Assembly (NCBI GenBank): GCA_004017275.1
Contig: SAKE01000001.1
Coordinates: 1-64,000 of the forward strand
DNA from: Mesorhizobium sp.
GTDB taxonomy: Bacteria > Pseudomonadota > Alphaproteobacteria > Rhizobiales > Rhizobiaceae
Direction: 5' to 3'
Length of the DNA: 64,000 nt
Shown here: in pieces, positions 29,203-38,791 of the stretch
Layout: the number at the start of each line of letters is the position of its first letter
Numbering within the stretch: position 1 is the stretch's first letter
The notes under the pieces: generated by a model
The model's input: only the letters and a program-made list of their open reading frames with translations
What the model was told of the DNA's origin: nothing
Databases searched by the model: none
Position numbers and translations under genes: made by a program

Positions 29203-29208
29203 AAAGCG

Positions 29209-31000
29209 GTGAATGAGCAGGCGCATTCGTGTGCATCGGACGTCGGTGGCACATTCACCGACAGCATCGCATACGACGAGGCTACCCAGACCATAACGGT
29301 TTCCAAGGTGTCGACCACGCCTGTCAATCGTGCGCAGGGCACCGTGACCGGGCTGAAGCGGGCTCTTCTTCTGCAGGGCGGCACCGGGAGTGAGGTCGTT
29401 TACGTCGGCCATGGCATGACCACGGCGACGAACGCCGTCATTCAGCGCAAGGGAGCGCGCACGGCCTTCGTGACCAATCGCGGCTTCCGTGATATCCTTC
29501 TGATCGGCCGGCAGAATCGACCGACACTGTTCGACATTACAATCGTCCGCCCGAGCAACTGGTACCGCGGGACCTCTGCTTCACCGTCCGCGGTCGTCTG
29601 GCGCCGGGCGGCACGGAAATCGAGCCGCTCAACGAGGCGGATGTGCATGAGGTCGCCGCTGCGATCAAGGCGGCCAATGTAGAGGCTGTCGGCGTCCTGT
29701 TCCTGCACTCCTATGCCAATCCGACTCACGAGGAGCGCGTACGCAAGATCCTCGAAGAGTCGCTTCCTGGCGTCGCCATCTGCATCTCCACCGAGATCAA
29801 TTCGGAATTCCGCGAGTACGAGCGGGCGTCGACGACGGTCCTGAACGCCTATCTCCGCCCCGTTATGCAGAAAATACCTGGAGTCGCTGCACGGTATGCT
29901 CGTAGATGCGCGGGAGGGGCTCGCGCTTTCCAGCGAAAAGCCAATGATGGTCATGGACGCGGCAGGCGGTCTCATGAGCCTCGACAGCGCGCGGATAAAG
30001 CCAGTGCACACAGTCCTGTCCGGGCCGGCCGGCGGCGTCGTCGCCAGTGCCCATGTGGCCCAACTCGCCGGGATTCCTGACATCATCACCATGGATATCG
30101 GCGGCACCTCGACCGACATCAGCCTCATCCGCAACGGGCGCCCGGAAATCACGCGTTCGGCGAGCCTGGAGACAGTGCCTATCCGGCTACCGGTCATCGA
30201 TATCAATGCAATCGGCGCGGGCGGTGGCTCAATCGCCTGGATCGACGACGGCGGCGCGTTGCGCGTCGGTCCGATGAGTGCGGAAGCCGTGCCGTGGCCA
30301 GTCTGCTACGGCCGCGGCGGGATCCTGCCAACCGTTACCGACGCCAATCTCGTGCTCGGTCGCTTCGACGAGAAGTCGCGACTCGGTGGCGATCTCGGTC
30401 TCGATCTGGCGGCTGCGCGCAAGGTTATCGAGGAAAAGATCGCCAACCCGATCGACCATCATCCGCTCGCAGGTTGCTAAGGCGAACGCGCATCTCGACC
30501 ATGACGGCGTGCGGCAGGAAAAGCGCGACATCGAGGTCAAGATCGACGTGCGCTACCTCGGCCAGAGCTACGACCTGCCGATCCTCGTCGACATAACCGA
30601 TAAGCATTTCTGGGACAAGCTTCCGGACAACTTCCACGCCGCCCACGCTGCACGCTTCGGCCATGCGGATCCCTCGAACCCGATCGAAATCGTGGGTATC
30701 GGCGTGACCGGCATCGGCCGGATCGACACGCCGGTCTTGCCGAAGCTCGCCGAGGGAATGTCGCTACCGCCTCCAGCCGCACTCAAGGGATCGCGCAAGA
30801 TCTATTTCGAGCCGTTCAATCAGCTCGAAAGGGGCGAATTCCAGGACGCGCCGATCTACGATCGCGCCGCGCTTCTGGCCGGCAACACGATTTGCGGTCC
30901 TGCGGTGGTTGAGGAAATCTCGGCGACGACCATTCTTTATCCCGGCGACCGATTGACCGTCCATGTGTCCGGCAACATGATCGTTGAGGTTGCGCAATGA
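29209..31000 (+). pseudogene. hyuA paralogue, frameshifted with internal deletion
   Basis: Starting at GTG 29209 the frames encode ASDVGGTFTDSIAYDEATQ, HGMTTATNAVIQRKGAR, then after a frameshift near 29551 EQLVPRDLCFTVRGRL, and after another near 29872 YLESLHGMLVDAREG, VLSGPAGGVVASAH and TMDIGGTSTDISLI. Near 30470 a further shift coincides with loss of roughly 130 residues expected between IANPI and the C-terminal block, including the usual FGGAGP-type motif. The C-terminal part runs IEVKIDVRYLGQSYDLP to EEISATTILYPGDRLTV and stops at 31000. No complete product can be made. It is divergent from a TetR regulator. Confidence 0.88.
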
Positions 31001-32590
31001 CCGGGTTTGATCCCCTCCGCCTCGAAGTCCTCAAAAACGGCCTTGAAGCGACGGCTCAGGAAATGGGTGTCGTCCTGAAGCTGACATCATTCTCGCCGAA
31101 CATCAAGGAACGCATGGATGCCTCCTGCGCGATCTTCGATGCCAAGGCGCAACTCGTTGCGCAGGCTGAGCACGTGCCCGTCCATCTGGGCTCGATGCTG
31201 AGGGCGGTTGGTCCGACCCTCGCCCTCATTGAACCACTGGCACAGGGTGACGTCGTCATTCTCAACGACCCCTACGTCGGTGGCGCGCATCTGCCCGACA
31301 TCACGCTAGTCGCTCCCGTGTTCGTCGAAGGCCGCTGCATCGCCTATGTCGCAACCCGCGCGCATCACTCCGACGTCGGCGGCATGGAGCCGGGCTCGAT
31401 GCCGGGCCGCTCGACCGAGATTTTCCAGGAAGGCCTCATCATTCCGCCCGTTCGCCTCTATCGTCAGGGTACCGAGCAGACCGACATTATGGCAATGATC
31501 CTCGCCAACGTGCGGACGCCGGAAGAGCGTAAGGGCGACATCAACGCCCAGCTCGCAGCGCTCCGGATCGGCATTCGCCGCATTGACGAACTGGCCCATC
31601 GCATCGGCTCTCAAACGCTCGAAGACGGCTTCGCTGCCATTCTCGACTACACGGAACGTCGCGTGCTGAAGCGGCTAGCCGAACTTCCGAGCGGCAGCTG
31701 GACGTCGGAGGACTGCCTCGACGACGACGGCTCGAGCGACGATCCGGTCGTGATCAAACTGCGCGTGGATGTCATGCCTGATAAGATGGTGCTTGACTTC
31801 ACCGGGTCTTCGCGCTTGCGGCGCGGTAACATCAACGCCGTCCAGGCGATGGTTCATTCATCGGTCTTCTACTCCATCAAGATCCTGATGGACCCGACGC
31901 TGCCGCCGAATTCCGGCGTCATGCGCCCGGTCACGATCCTGATTCCTGAGGGCTCGTTTCTCGACGCAAAGATGCCGGCCGCCGTTTGCGCCGCCAACAC
32001 CGAGACGACGCAGCGTCTGGCCGACACGGTACTGAAGGCGTTCTCGCAATTCGCGCCGGACCGGATCGCCGCCGCGAGCCAAGGGACGATGAACCTCGTC
32101 GGCGTCGGCGGTCGACCCGCGCAACGGCAAACCGTACACTTACATTGAGACAATCTGCGGCGGCCAGGGCGGGCGGCCGATGGGCCCTGGCATGAGCGCG
32201 GTGCACGCCAACATGTCGAACACGCTCAACACGCCGATCGAGGCGCTAGAAATCAGCTACCCGATGAGGGTGGAACGCTACGAGCTGCGCGAAAACTCTG
32301 GGGGAGAAGGCGCCAATCGTGGCGGTGACGGCGTCATCCGCTCGCTGCGTGTCATCGGGCACGAAGCGCGTGTCTCGTTGCAGACCGATCGTCGCCGGTT
32401 CAACCCCTATGGCCTGCATGGTGGCATGGTGGGGGCGACAGAACGCAATTGGATAGAAAAAAAGGGAGAGCTCACGAGGGCGCCCAGCAAGGGAACGATG
32501 ACCCTCGACGCTGGAGATGCGGTCATCCTGGAAACGCCTGGGGGAGGTGGTTGGGGAGCTCCGACCGGTAGAAGAGAACCGAAGGAATGA
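30997..32590 (+). pseudogene. hyuB paralogue with a single frameshift
   Basis: ATG 30997 overlaps the hyuA remnant stop by four bases. The frame runs through DPLRLEVLKNGLEATAQEMG, LNDPYVGGAHLPDITLVAPV and HHSDVGGMEPGSMPG until near 32110, where a one-base shift leads to a stop at 32148. The correct frame resumes with DPRNGKPYTYIETICGGQGG and continues to TPGGGGWGAPTGRR at 32590. Restoring the frame would give a protein of about 530 residues, normal HyuB length. It could therefore be a recent mutation or a sequencing error, unlike the heavily damaged hyuA partner. Confidence 0.85.
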
Positions 32591-32829
32591 ATTTGAAGGG
32601 CTTTGACATTGCCGCAGCGAAAATCCGGGCGCTGTCGTTCATGGCCGTTTCGCAAGCGTTCTCGGCTGCGGCTCACACACCGACCGGGTGGTGTTTGGCC
32701 ACGAAACAGCCCGACAGCTCCGAGGGCAAGACACACAAAGTCTTCGCCGAACAGGTCGAGGAGTATTCCGGCGGCGATCTCATCGTCACTGTCCATCCGT
32801 CTGAGCAACTCCACAAGGAGAACGCAATC
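32587..32829 (+). pseudogene. TRAP transporter solute-binding protein (DctP), N-terminal fragment
   Basis: ATG 32587 overlaps the hyuB remnant stop. After an unusual N-terminus the residues read KQPDSSEGKTHKVFAEQVEE and YSGGDLIVTVHPSEQLHKEN, the start of the DctP fold, which usually reads as separated P-x-S-x-x-G-x, FxExVEExTGG and VxPxxQL elements. At about 32829 the sequence switches to the middle of a hyuB gene. DctP proteins are periplasmic binders of organic acids for TRAP transporters; no membrane subunits are present here. Confidence 0.6.
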
Positions 32830-34210
32830 GGGCTCGAATGCGCTCGGTGCGACCGAGATTTTCCAGGAAGGCTCCGCTTGCCGTTCTTAAGCTCTACGAC
32901 GGCGGCGTCCTGAACGAGGCGATCTGGGAGATTATCGGCTTCAACGTCCGCGTCCCAGGTATTGTCCTAGGCGATCTGAAAGGCACAAATGGCTGCCTGC
33001 ACGGCCGGTCGCCGGTCCTTCATGGAGTTGCTCGGGCATTATGGCCTGACGGAAATCCTTGCCTACGCGGAGGAACTTCATAATTACGCCGAGCGGCTCA
33101 CGCGCGCTTAGATCACCGAGCTACCCGATGGCGTTTACACATTCACCGATCACATCGACGGGCTCGGCAAAACGCCCGAGCCGATCATCATCAAGTTGGC
33201 GGTCACGATCAACGGCAATCGACTGTCGGTCGACTTCGCTGGATCGTCGAAGCCGGTCAAGGACGGCATCAACACCCCGCTCCCCTTTACCAAAGCAAGT
33301 GTCTATACCGCGCTGCGCTCGGTGATGAAGTCGGAAATACCGAACTGTCGCGGCTTCGAGCGCGCCATAGTCGTCGCCGCGCCGCTTGGCACCGCCGCAA
33401 TTCCGTGCATCCCGCGCCCTGCGGCGCGCGCGGAATTACCGGCTACCGAATTATCGATGCGATGTTCGGGGCACTCGCGGCTCCGTTGCCCGATCGCTTC
33501 ACCGCCGACGGGATGGGCGGATCGAGCGTCCCGACCTTCGGTGGCTGGCATAACGGCAAGCCCCTATGTCTTCACCGAGACGGTCATGGGCACCTGGGGC
33601 GCTGGTCAGTCGCATGATGGCCAGGTCGGGGTACCGCACATGGGCGCAACCAGGCGAATGTGCCGATCGAGATGATCGAGGCGAGTTACCCCTCCGCATC
33701 CGCAACTACGGCACGGTCTCCGACACCGGCGGTGCCGTCGCCAGCGCGGTGGCAACTCCTTCATTCGCGAATATGAATTCCTTGGCGAGGATGGCATTTT
33801 GTCGCTGCGGTCCGACAAGCTCGCCTTCCCGCCGCATGGTCTCTTCGGTGGTGAGGTCGGTGCCGGCCCGGACAGCACGTTGTCGCGCAAGGACGGCGCG
33901 AGCGGATCCGCCTGCCGGTGCTCGTGACCGAGCCCTATGAACTGCTGAAGGGCGATATCTTCCGTCACGTTTCGCCGTCGGGCGGTGGCTATGGCGATCC
34001 GCTCGATCGATCGCTCGACGACATCCGCTACGATCTGCTCGAAGGCTACAGCATGCGCGCTCACCTTGAGGCGAAATACGGCGTGATCTTCACCGACGGC
34101 GAGGTCGATGCCGCCAAAACGTCTGCCGCGCGTGCCCGCTTGCGCAGCGAGCGGGCAATAGCCCAGGCAAAGAGCACCCAGGGCGTCTCGGCTCGTGGCG
34201 CCGCCCCTAG
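32830..34210 (+). pseudogene. Second decayed hyuB paralogue, N-terminus replaced
   Basis: From 32830 the frames read GSNALGATEIFQEG, VLKLYDGGVLNEAIWEIIGF and NVRVPGIVLGDLKG, then ITELPDGVYTFTDHIDGLGK, KPVKDGINTPLPFTKASVYT, YVFTETVMGTWGAGQSHDGQ and finally EPYELLKGDIFRHVSPSGGG near 33960. The order matches residues from roughly 180 to the C-terminus of the intact hyuB at 3671-5422. The first third is gone, replaced by the DctP fragment, and several frameshifts plus an in-frame stop near 33110 are present. It is a second, older hydantoinase remnant. Confidence 0.8.
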
Positions 34211-34285
34211 GCGATCGGCCCGAAATACCGGCAGACGTGCTCACCCCCCGACTTAAGGCACCCCAAAATCTGTTCCGTGAACAAT

Positions 34286-34333
34286 CTCGCTCCTAGATGA
34301 CTACGATATACAAACTGCGTTTGACGCACGTTG
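34286..34333 (+). repeat. Upstream element shared with 26734-26780, copy B
   Basis: CTCGCTCCTAGAT, then ATATACAAACTGCGTTTGAC and GCACGTTG, align with copy A. It lies about 65 bases upstream of the M20 amidohydrolase start, a position suitable for a promoter or operator. Confidence 0.5.
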
Positions 34334-34395
34334 TTGGCCGATTGATGGTCCTCTGTAACGAATGTGCGGCGGCCAACCCAGCCAGGACTTGATAG

Positions 34396-35559
34396 ATGCA
34401 GAAGTTTGAAAATTTGAGAGAATTGCAATCTGAGGTCGCCGGGTGGCGACGTCATCTGCATCAATACCCAGAGCTCGATTATCGATTGCATAACACGGCC
34501 AACTTCGTTGCAGAGAAGCTGGCTTCTTTCGGTATCAATCACATCGAAACCGGGATTGCTGAGACTGGGGTCGTCGCACTGATCCAAGGCGAAGGCGGAG
34601 AGGGTCCGACTGTCGGCCTGAGGGCAGATATGGACGCCTTACCGATTGCAGAAGCATCAAACAAGCCGTGGTCCTCCCGGGTGCCCGGCAAGATGCATGC
34701 CTGCGGCCATGATGGCCATACAGCTATGCTTCTTGGGGCAGCAAAGCATCTTGCTAAAACGCGGAACTTCAAAGGCACGGTCGCCTTGATCTTCCAGCCA
34801 GCTGAAGAAGATGGGCGAGGCGGTCAGAAGATGGTGCAGGAAGGGATTATGGACCGCTTTGGCATCTCACAGGTCTTTGGCATGCACAACTCGCCGGGTC
34901 TCGACGTCGGGAAATTCGCCATCGCTGATGGGCCAATATTGGCTGCGCTCGATGAGTTCGATATTACGATAAGGGGTAGAGGGGGGCATGCGGCAATCCC
35001 ACATCTTACAATCGATCCGGTCGTTATTGGAGCGCAGATCATTCTCGGGCTGCAGACCTTGGTGTCTCGCTACACAGATCCCACGGAATCGCTCGTCATT
35101 TCCGTCACAAAACTGAGCGCCGCGCAGGCCTACAACATCATCCCCGATACGGTCGAGTTGTCGGGCACTGTTAGGACGCTGCTGCCGAGCATGCGAGACT
35201 TCGTCGAGCATCAGATTCTGGCGTCCGCTCGAGGCATCGCGCAGGGGTTCGGCGCAGATGTTGAGCTGAAATACCGGCGCCTCGAACCGATGACCATCAA
35301 TCATACCGAGCAGACTAGTCTGGCAGTCGCGGCTGCTCGAAACCTCGTCGGCTCGGGTGCCGTGAATGACAAGGTCAAGCCTCTAATGGGCTCAGAAGAT
35401 TTCGCCTATATGCTCGAAGCGCGGCCTGGCGCGATGATATGGCTCGGGAACGGATCGACAGCAGCCGTACACAACCCGGCTTACGACTTCAACGACGAAG
35501 CCCTCCCTTACGGGATTGGCTACTGGATAAGCCTCGTCGAGACGACATTGAAGGCATGA
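34396..35559 (+). CDS. M20-family amidohydrolase (hippurate/IAA-amino-acid hydrolase type)
   Basis: This encodes 387 residues, typical for the HipO/IAA-amino acid hydrolase subgroup. The dinuclear metal site is visible: KMHACGHDGHTAM supplies Cys103 and His105, PAEEDGRGG supplies Glu137-Glu138, and LMGSEDFAYML carries the C-terminal ligand region. A dimerisation lid domain occupies about residues 180-295. These enzymes hydrolyse N-acyl amino acids such as hippurate or auxin conjugates. It stands alone between decayed hyuB and the methylaspartate ammonia-lyase gene. A repeated element shared with the region upstream of the M24 gene lies just before it. Confidence 0.9.
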   Translation: MQKFENLRELQSEVAGWRRHLHQYPELDYRLHNTANFVAEKLASFGINHIETGIAETGVVALIQGEGGEGPTVGLRADMDALPIAEASNKPWSSRVPGKMHACGHDGHTAMLLGAAKHLAKTRNFKGTVALIFQPAEEDGRGGQKMVQEGIMDRFGISQVFGMHNSPGLDVGKFAIADGPILAALDEFDITIRGRGGHAAIPHLTIDPVVIGAQIILGLQTLVSRYTDPTESLVISVTKLSAAQAYNIIPDTVELSGTVRTLLPSMRDFVEHQILASARGIAQGFGADVELKYRRLEPMTINHTEQTSLAVAAARNLVGSGAVNDKVKPLMGSEDFAYMLEARPGAMIWLGNGSTAAVHNPAYDFNDEALPYGIGYWISLVETTLKA

Positions 35560-35770
35560 ACCCCTGTAGCTGACCACTGCCCAGAATTGATCGGAGCGGT
35601 AGTCAAGATCCAGAGCCATCGACCAAACTCTCGACAAAGATAACGTGGACCCGGATGGGTGTCTGGCAAACGGCTCGGAATGAGACCTTGGATGCATGGA
35701 AAGAGATGTCTGACGCATCTCCAAATGCGCGCTCGCTACTCTCAGGCCAAAGCAGCGGGTGGACGTGTCC

Positions 35771-35838
35771 ATCTGAAAACGCGATAGTGCCGTCCCGGAC
35801 TCTATATTGGCGAACTCTGCCCCAAGTAGCGCATACTT
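35771..35838 (+). repeat. Upstream element shared with 38601-38668, copy A
   Basis: ATCTGAAAACGCGATAGTGC, then CTATATTGGCGAACT and GCGCATACT, recur with the same spacing at 38601-38668. This copy precedes the methylaspartate ammonia-lyase gene by about 60 bases. The other precedes a fragment of the doeB-like deacylase. It may be a shared promoter or operator. Confidence 0.55.
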
Positions 35839-35895
35839 AGCGTTCAGCTGGTGTGTGCGCCCATCAATGGCTCTAAATGAATCGAGCGAAGTGAA

Positions 35896-37149
35896 GTGCA
35901 GATCAAAGACGTCCTTCTTGCGCCTGGCAACGGCGCGTTCTTTTATGACGATCAAGCTGCCATTAGGTCCGGCGCGACCCAGGACGGCTTCATCTATGTC
36001 GGCACACCGACTACGCCTGGGTTTGATCGAATTCGCATTCCGGCATCGTCGCTCAGTGTCGGGCTGGTTCTTACCGACGAAACCGTCGTTTGGGGCGACA
36101 TGATGAACGTCCAGTACTCCGGTGCAGGTGGACGCGGCCTTGTGTTCGACACCAATCAAATCTCGGATCTTACCTCACGCGCTGTCGTACCGCGGCTTCT
36201 TGATGTCGATGCCACTCAGTTTCGTGATTCCTGCACGAACGCTTTTCAGCTCGTCGAACATCGGCGTCTACCTCTGGCTATAGAGTATGGCGTCAGCCAA
36301 GCTCTTCTTCGCGCAGCCGCCCATCTCCACCGTAAGACGATGGCAGAGATCATATGTAGTGAGTTCGGGCTGCAGTTACCCACGTCCCGAGTCCCAATTT
36401 ACTGCCAGAGCGGTGACTCGCGAGAAATCAACGTCGACAAAATGGTTTTGAAAGCCGTGGATGTGCTTCCCCACGGTCTGATCAACTCACGGCAGAAATT
36501 CGGCATCGACGGGCAAGCCTTCATGGAGTTCGTGAAGTGGGTTGCAACGCGTACGCGCCAAATCGGCCGCCCGGGGTATCATCCGGTGCTGCATTTCGAT
36601 GTGTATGGCTGGATCGGCCAGGAAATCGGCCTGGAGCCGCAAAGCATCGCCGACTTTATCTGCAAGGTTGCAGATACGGTCCCGGATTTCACGCTCAACA
36701 TCGAGTCCCCGGCGGATTTTGGTTCGACGCAAGCTCAAATTGAGAACTACGCCAAGATCGTATCGATCTTGGACAACCGGGGCTCCAACGCACGCCTTGT
36801 CGTGGATGAGAGATGCAATACGCTTGAAGATATTCGGCTCTTCGCAGAAGCGAAAGCCACGCATCTTGTCCAGATCAAGACGCCCGATGTCGGTTCAATT
36901 GCCGACACAGCGCGGGCCGTTCTCCTCTGCAAGAAAAACAAGGTCGGAGCGTATGTCGGAGGAAGCTGTACCGAGACAGATCTCTCCGCCCAAGCTTCTG
37001 TCCACGTATCCGTGGCAACCCAGGCCGACATGATGCTTGCAAAGCCCGGAATGGGTGTCGACGAGGCATTCTCAATTGTCGGGAACGAACAAAGCCGGTT
37101 GCTTGCGATGCTGGACCGTCGCCGGTCTCAAGCCATAAACGTTGGATGA
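35896..37149 (+). CDS. mal: Methylaspartate ammonia-lyase
   Basis: This encodes 417 residues from GTG 35896, a usual length for the enzyme that converts L-threo-3-methylaspartate to mesaconate and ammonia. The enolase-superfamily active site is intact: His193 in LPHGLIN, Asp235 in HFDVYGW, Glu270 in NIESPADFG, Asp304 in VVDERCNT and the catalytic Lys328 in VQIKTPDVGSI. A CoA-transferase follows after a 15-base gap, suggesting activation of mesaconate to mesaconyl-CoA. The methylaspartate route degrades glutamate, but no B12-dependent glutamate mutase is visible in the window, so the methylaspartate source is unknown. Confidence 0.92.
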   Translation: MQIKDVLLAPGNGAFFYDDQAAIRSGATQDGFIYVGTPTTPGFDRIRIPASSLSVGLVLTDETVVWGDMMNVQYSGAGGRGLVFDTNQISDLTSRAVVPRLLDVDATQFRDSCTNAFQLVEHRRLPLAIEYGVSQALLRAAAHLHRKTMAEIICSEFGLQLPTSRVPIYCQSGDSREINVDKMVLKAVDVLPHGLINSRQKFGIDGQAFMEFVKWVATRTRQIGRPGYHPVLHFDVYGWIGQEIGLEPQSIADFICKVADTVPDFTLNIESPADFGSTQAQIENYAKIVSILDNRGSNARLVVDERCNTLEDIRLFAEAKATHLVQIKTPDVGSIADTARAVLLCKKNKVGAYVGGSCTETDLSAQASVHVSVATQADMMLAKPGMGVDEAFSIVGNEQSRLLAMLDRRRSQAINVG

Positions 37150-37164
37150 AAAGCACGGTGTCGC

Positions 37165-38493
37165 ATGCAAAACGCTCTTGAGGGGATCACTGTCGTAGCC
37201 GTGGAGCAGGCCGTGGCCGCGCCTTATGCATCGTCTCGCCTTGCCGATGCCGGCGCCCGGGTGATCAAAGTCGAAAGGCCCGAAGGGGACTTCGCGCGCA
37301 ACTACGACAAACTGGTGCGGGAACAGAGCGCTTACTTCGTCTGGCTCAACCGGGGTAAGGAGTCGGTCTGTCTGGACCTGAGGTCGGAGGCGGACCGCGC
37401 CGTCCTGGACACGCTCGTTGCCAGTGCTGACGTTTTTATCCAGAATCTGAAGCCGGGCAGCATCGAAAAACTGGGTTTCGGGTCTGCGGATCTCCGTCGT
37501 CGTTTTTCGCGGCTGATCACCTGCGACATCTCTGGTTTCGGGGAGAAAGGCCCGTATGCCCATTTGAAGGCTTATGATCTCATCGTCCAGGCTGAAACAG
37601 GTCTGTGCGCGATCACCGGCACCCAACAGGGACCGGCGCGTGTAGGGGTCTCGGTTTGCGACATCTCGGCGGGCATGACGGCGCATAGTGCCATTCTTCA
37701 GGCACTCTATTACCGCGAGGTTACCGGCAAAGGGACCAGCATTCAGGTGTCACTGTTCGATGCCGTCGCCGACTGGATGAACGTGCCGGTTCTGCAACAT
37801 GACTATAGCGGCTACCACACGGCACGCGCTGGCGTGAAACACCCGTCGCTTGCGCCGTATGGCGCCTATCGTTGTGCCGATGGCAAAGACGTCATCTTTT
37901 CGGTTCAGAATGACCGCGAATGGGTAAATTTCTGCGAGAAATTCCTGAAGCAGCCGGCGCTCACGCGCGCACCTGGTTTTGCCGATAATATGGAGCGCCT
38001 CGGTCACGGGGCGCAACTTGATGAGATCATTGAACTGCGTTTTTCCGAACTATCCTGCCACGAAGCAATGCAGGAGCTTGAGGCAGCCGGTTTGGCATAT
38101 GGCCGACTGAACGAAGTGGCGGATCTTTCAAAGCATCCCCATCTTCGCAGGGTCGAGGTCGTCACACCCGAAGGAACTGTCGAGACGATAGCGCCTGCGG
38201 CGATCTTCAACTCGGAGCGCCCCTCGCTGCGCCCAGTGCCGGGTCTTGGCGCGCATACAGAGACTATCCGGGAAGAGGTTCTGGGGCGTTTGCGCGATAC
38301 GGGCCACGTTTCTGGCAGCTCTGCGGTCTCGGCCATGCGGGAAAATACCAAGCGTTGCGCGGCCGAGGGGCTAGCGAAGGAAGTCGGGCGGCTCGGGGCC
38401 CAGCCCTTAACCATGAGATCATCACCTGGAGACCCAGAGGACCTTCTCCGGCCGCCGGTGTCATATATTTCCCTCCTCGCTGTACCACCATGA
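37165..38493 (+). CDS. CaiB/BaiF class III CoA-transferase
   Basis: This encodes 442 residues of the formyl-CoA/carnitine CoA-transferase family. Signature parts are LEGITVVAVEQAVAAPYASS, ARVIKVERPEGDFAR, and the catalytic aspartate Asp166 in GVSVCDISAGMTAHSA. The last ~80 residues extend beyond the conserved end (GAHTETIREEVL) with a low-similarity, arginine-rich tail, so the original stop may have been lost. It directly follows mal and is probably co-transcribed. The pairing suggests a mesaconate or related dicarboxylate CoA-transferase, which is inference from context. Confidence 0.85.
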   Translation: MQNALEGITVVAVEQAVAAPYASSRLADAGARVIKVERPEGDFARNYDKLVREQSAYFVWLNRGKESVCLDLRSEADRAVLDTLVASADVFIQNLKPGSIEKLGFGSADLRRRFSRLITCDISGFGEKGPYAHLKAYDLIVQAETGLCAITGTQQGPARVGVSVCDISAGMTAHSAILQALYYREVTGKGTSIQVSLFDAVADWMNVPVLQHDYSGYHTARAGVKHPSLAPYGAYRCADGKDVIFSVQNDREWVNFCEKFLKQPALTRAPGFADNMERLGHGAQLDEIIELRFSELSCHEAMQELEAAGLAYGRLNEVADLSKHPHLRRVEVVTPEGTVETIAPAAIFNSERPSLRPVPGLGAHTETIREEVLGRLRDTGHVSGSSAVSAMRENTKRCAAEGLAKEVGRLGAQPLTMRSSPGDPEDLLRPPVSYISLLAVPP

Positions 38494-38600
38494 ACCAACT
38501 TACGAGACGGCGCTGAGCGTCGTTCGCGCGGCGCGGGAGAGTGTTTCATTCAGGACGACCTTGCGAGCGGCGAAGCAGCGCGGTTTCCTAGGGACGGGCC

Positions 38601-38668
38601 ATCTGCAAACGCGATGATATCGTCCAGAATTTTATATTGGCGAACTGAACACCACGTCGCGCATACTC
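38601..38668 (+). repeat. Upstream element shared with 35771-35838, copy B
   Basis: ATCTGCAAACGCGATGATAT, then TTATATTGGCGAACT and GCGCATACT, match copy A upstream of mal with identical spacing. It ends about 60 bases before the third doeB-like start fragment. Confidence 0.55.
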
Positions 38669-38728
38669 GCAGCTAGCGGGACAAACGCCCGCCCGCAGAG
38701 ATATGCTCCGGCGCCTGCAATAAGCGAA

Positions 38729-38791
38729 ATGCCACATCTTACCTTCGATCTCGATGTGACTGGCGTGAGCATGGGTCCTGCTGGTGAATGA
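38729..38791 (+). pseudogene. 5' fragment of a third doeB-like deacylase gene
   Basis: ATG 38729 starts MPHLTFDLDVTGVSMG and stops after 20 codons. The first 16 residues match the start of the deacylase at 839 and of the truncated copy at 23787. Nothing downstream continues the gene. It is a short relic. Confidence 0.65.

Noticed and set aside
30997..32590. Programmed frameshift in the hyuB paralogue
   Set aside because: No slippery heptamer or downstream structure was seen at about 32110, and the family does not use recoding. Mutation or sequencing error is simpler.
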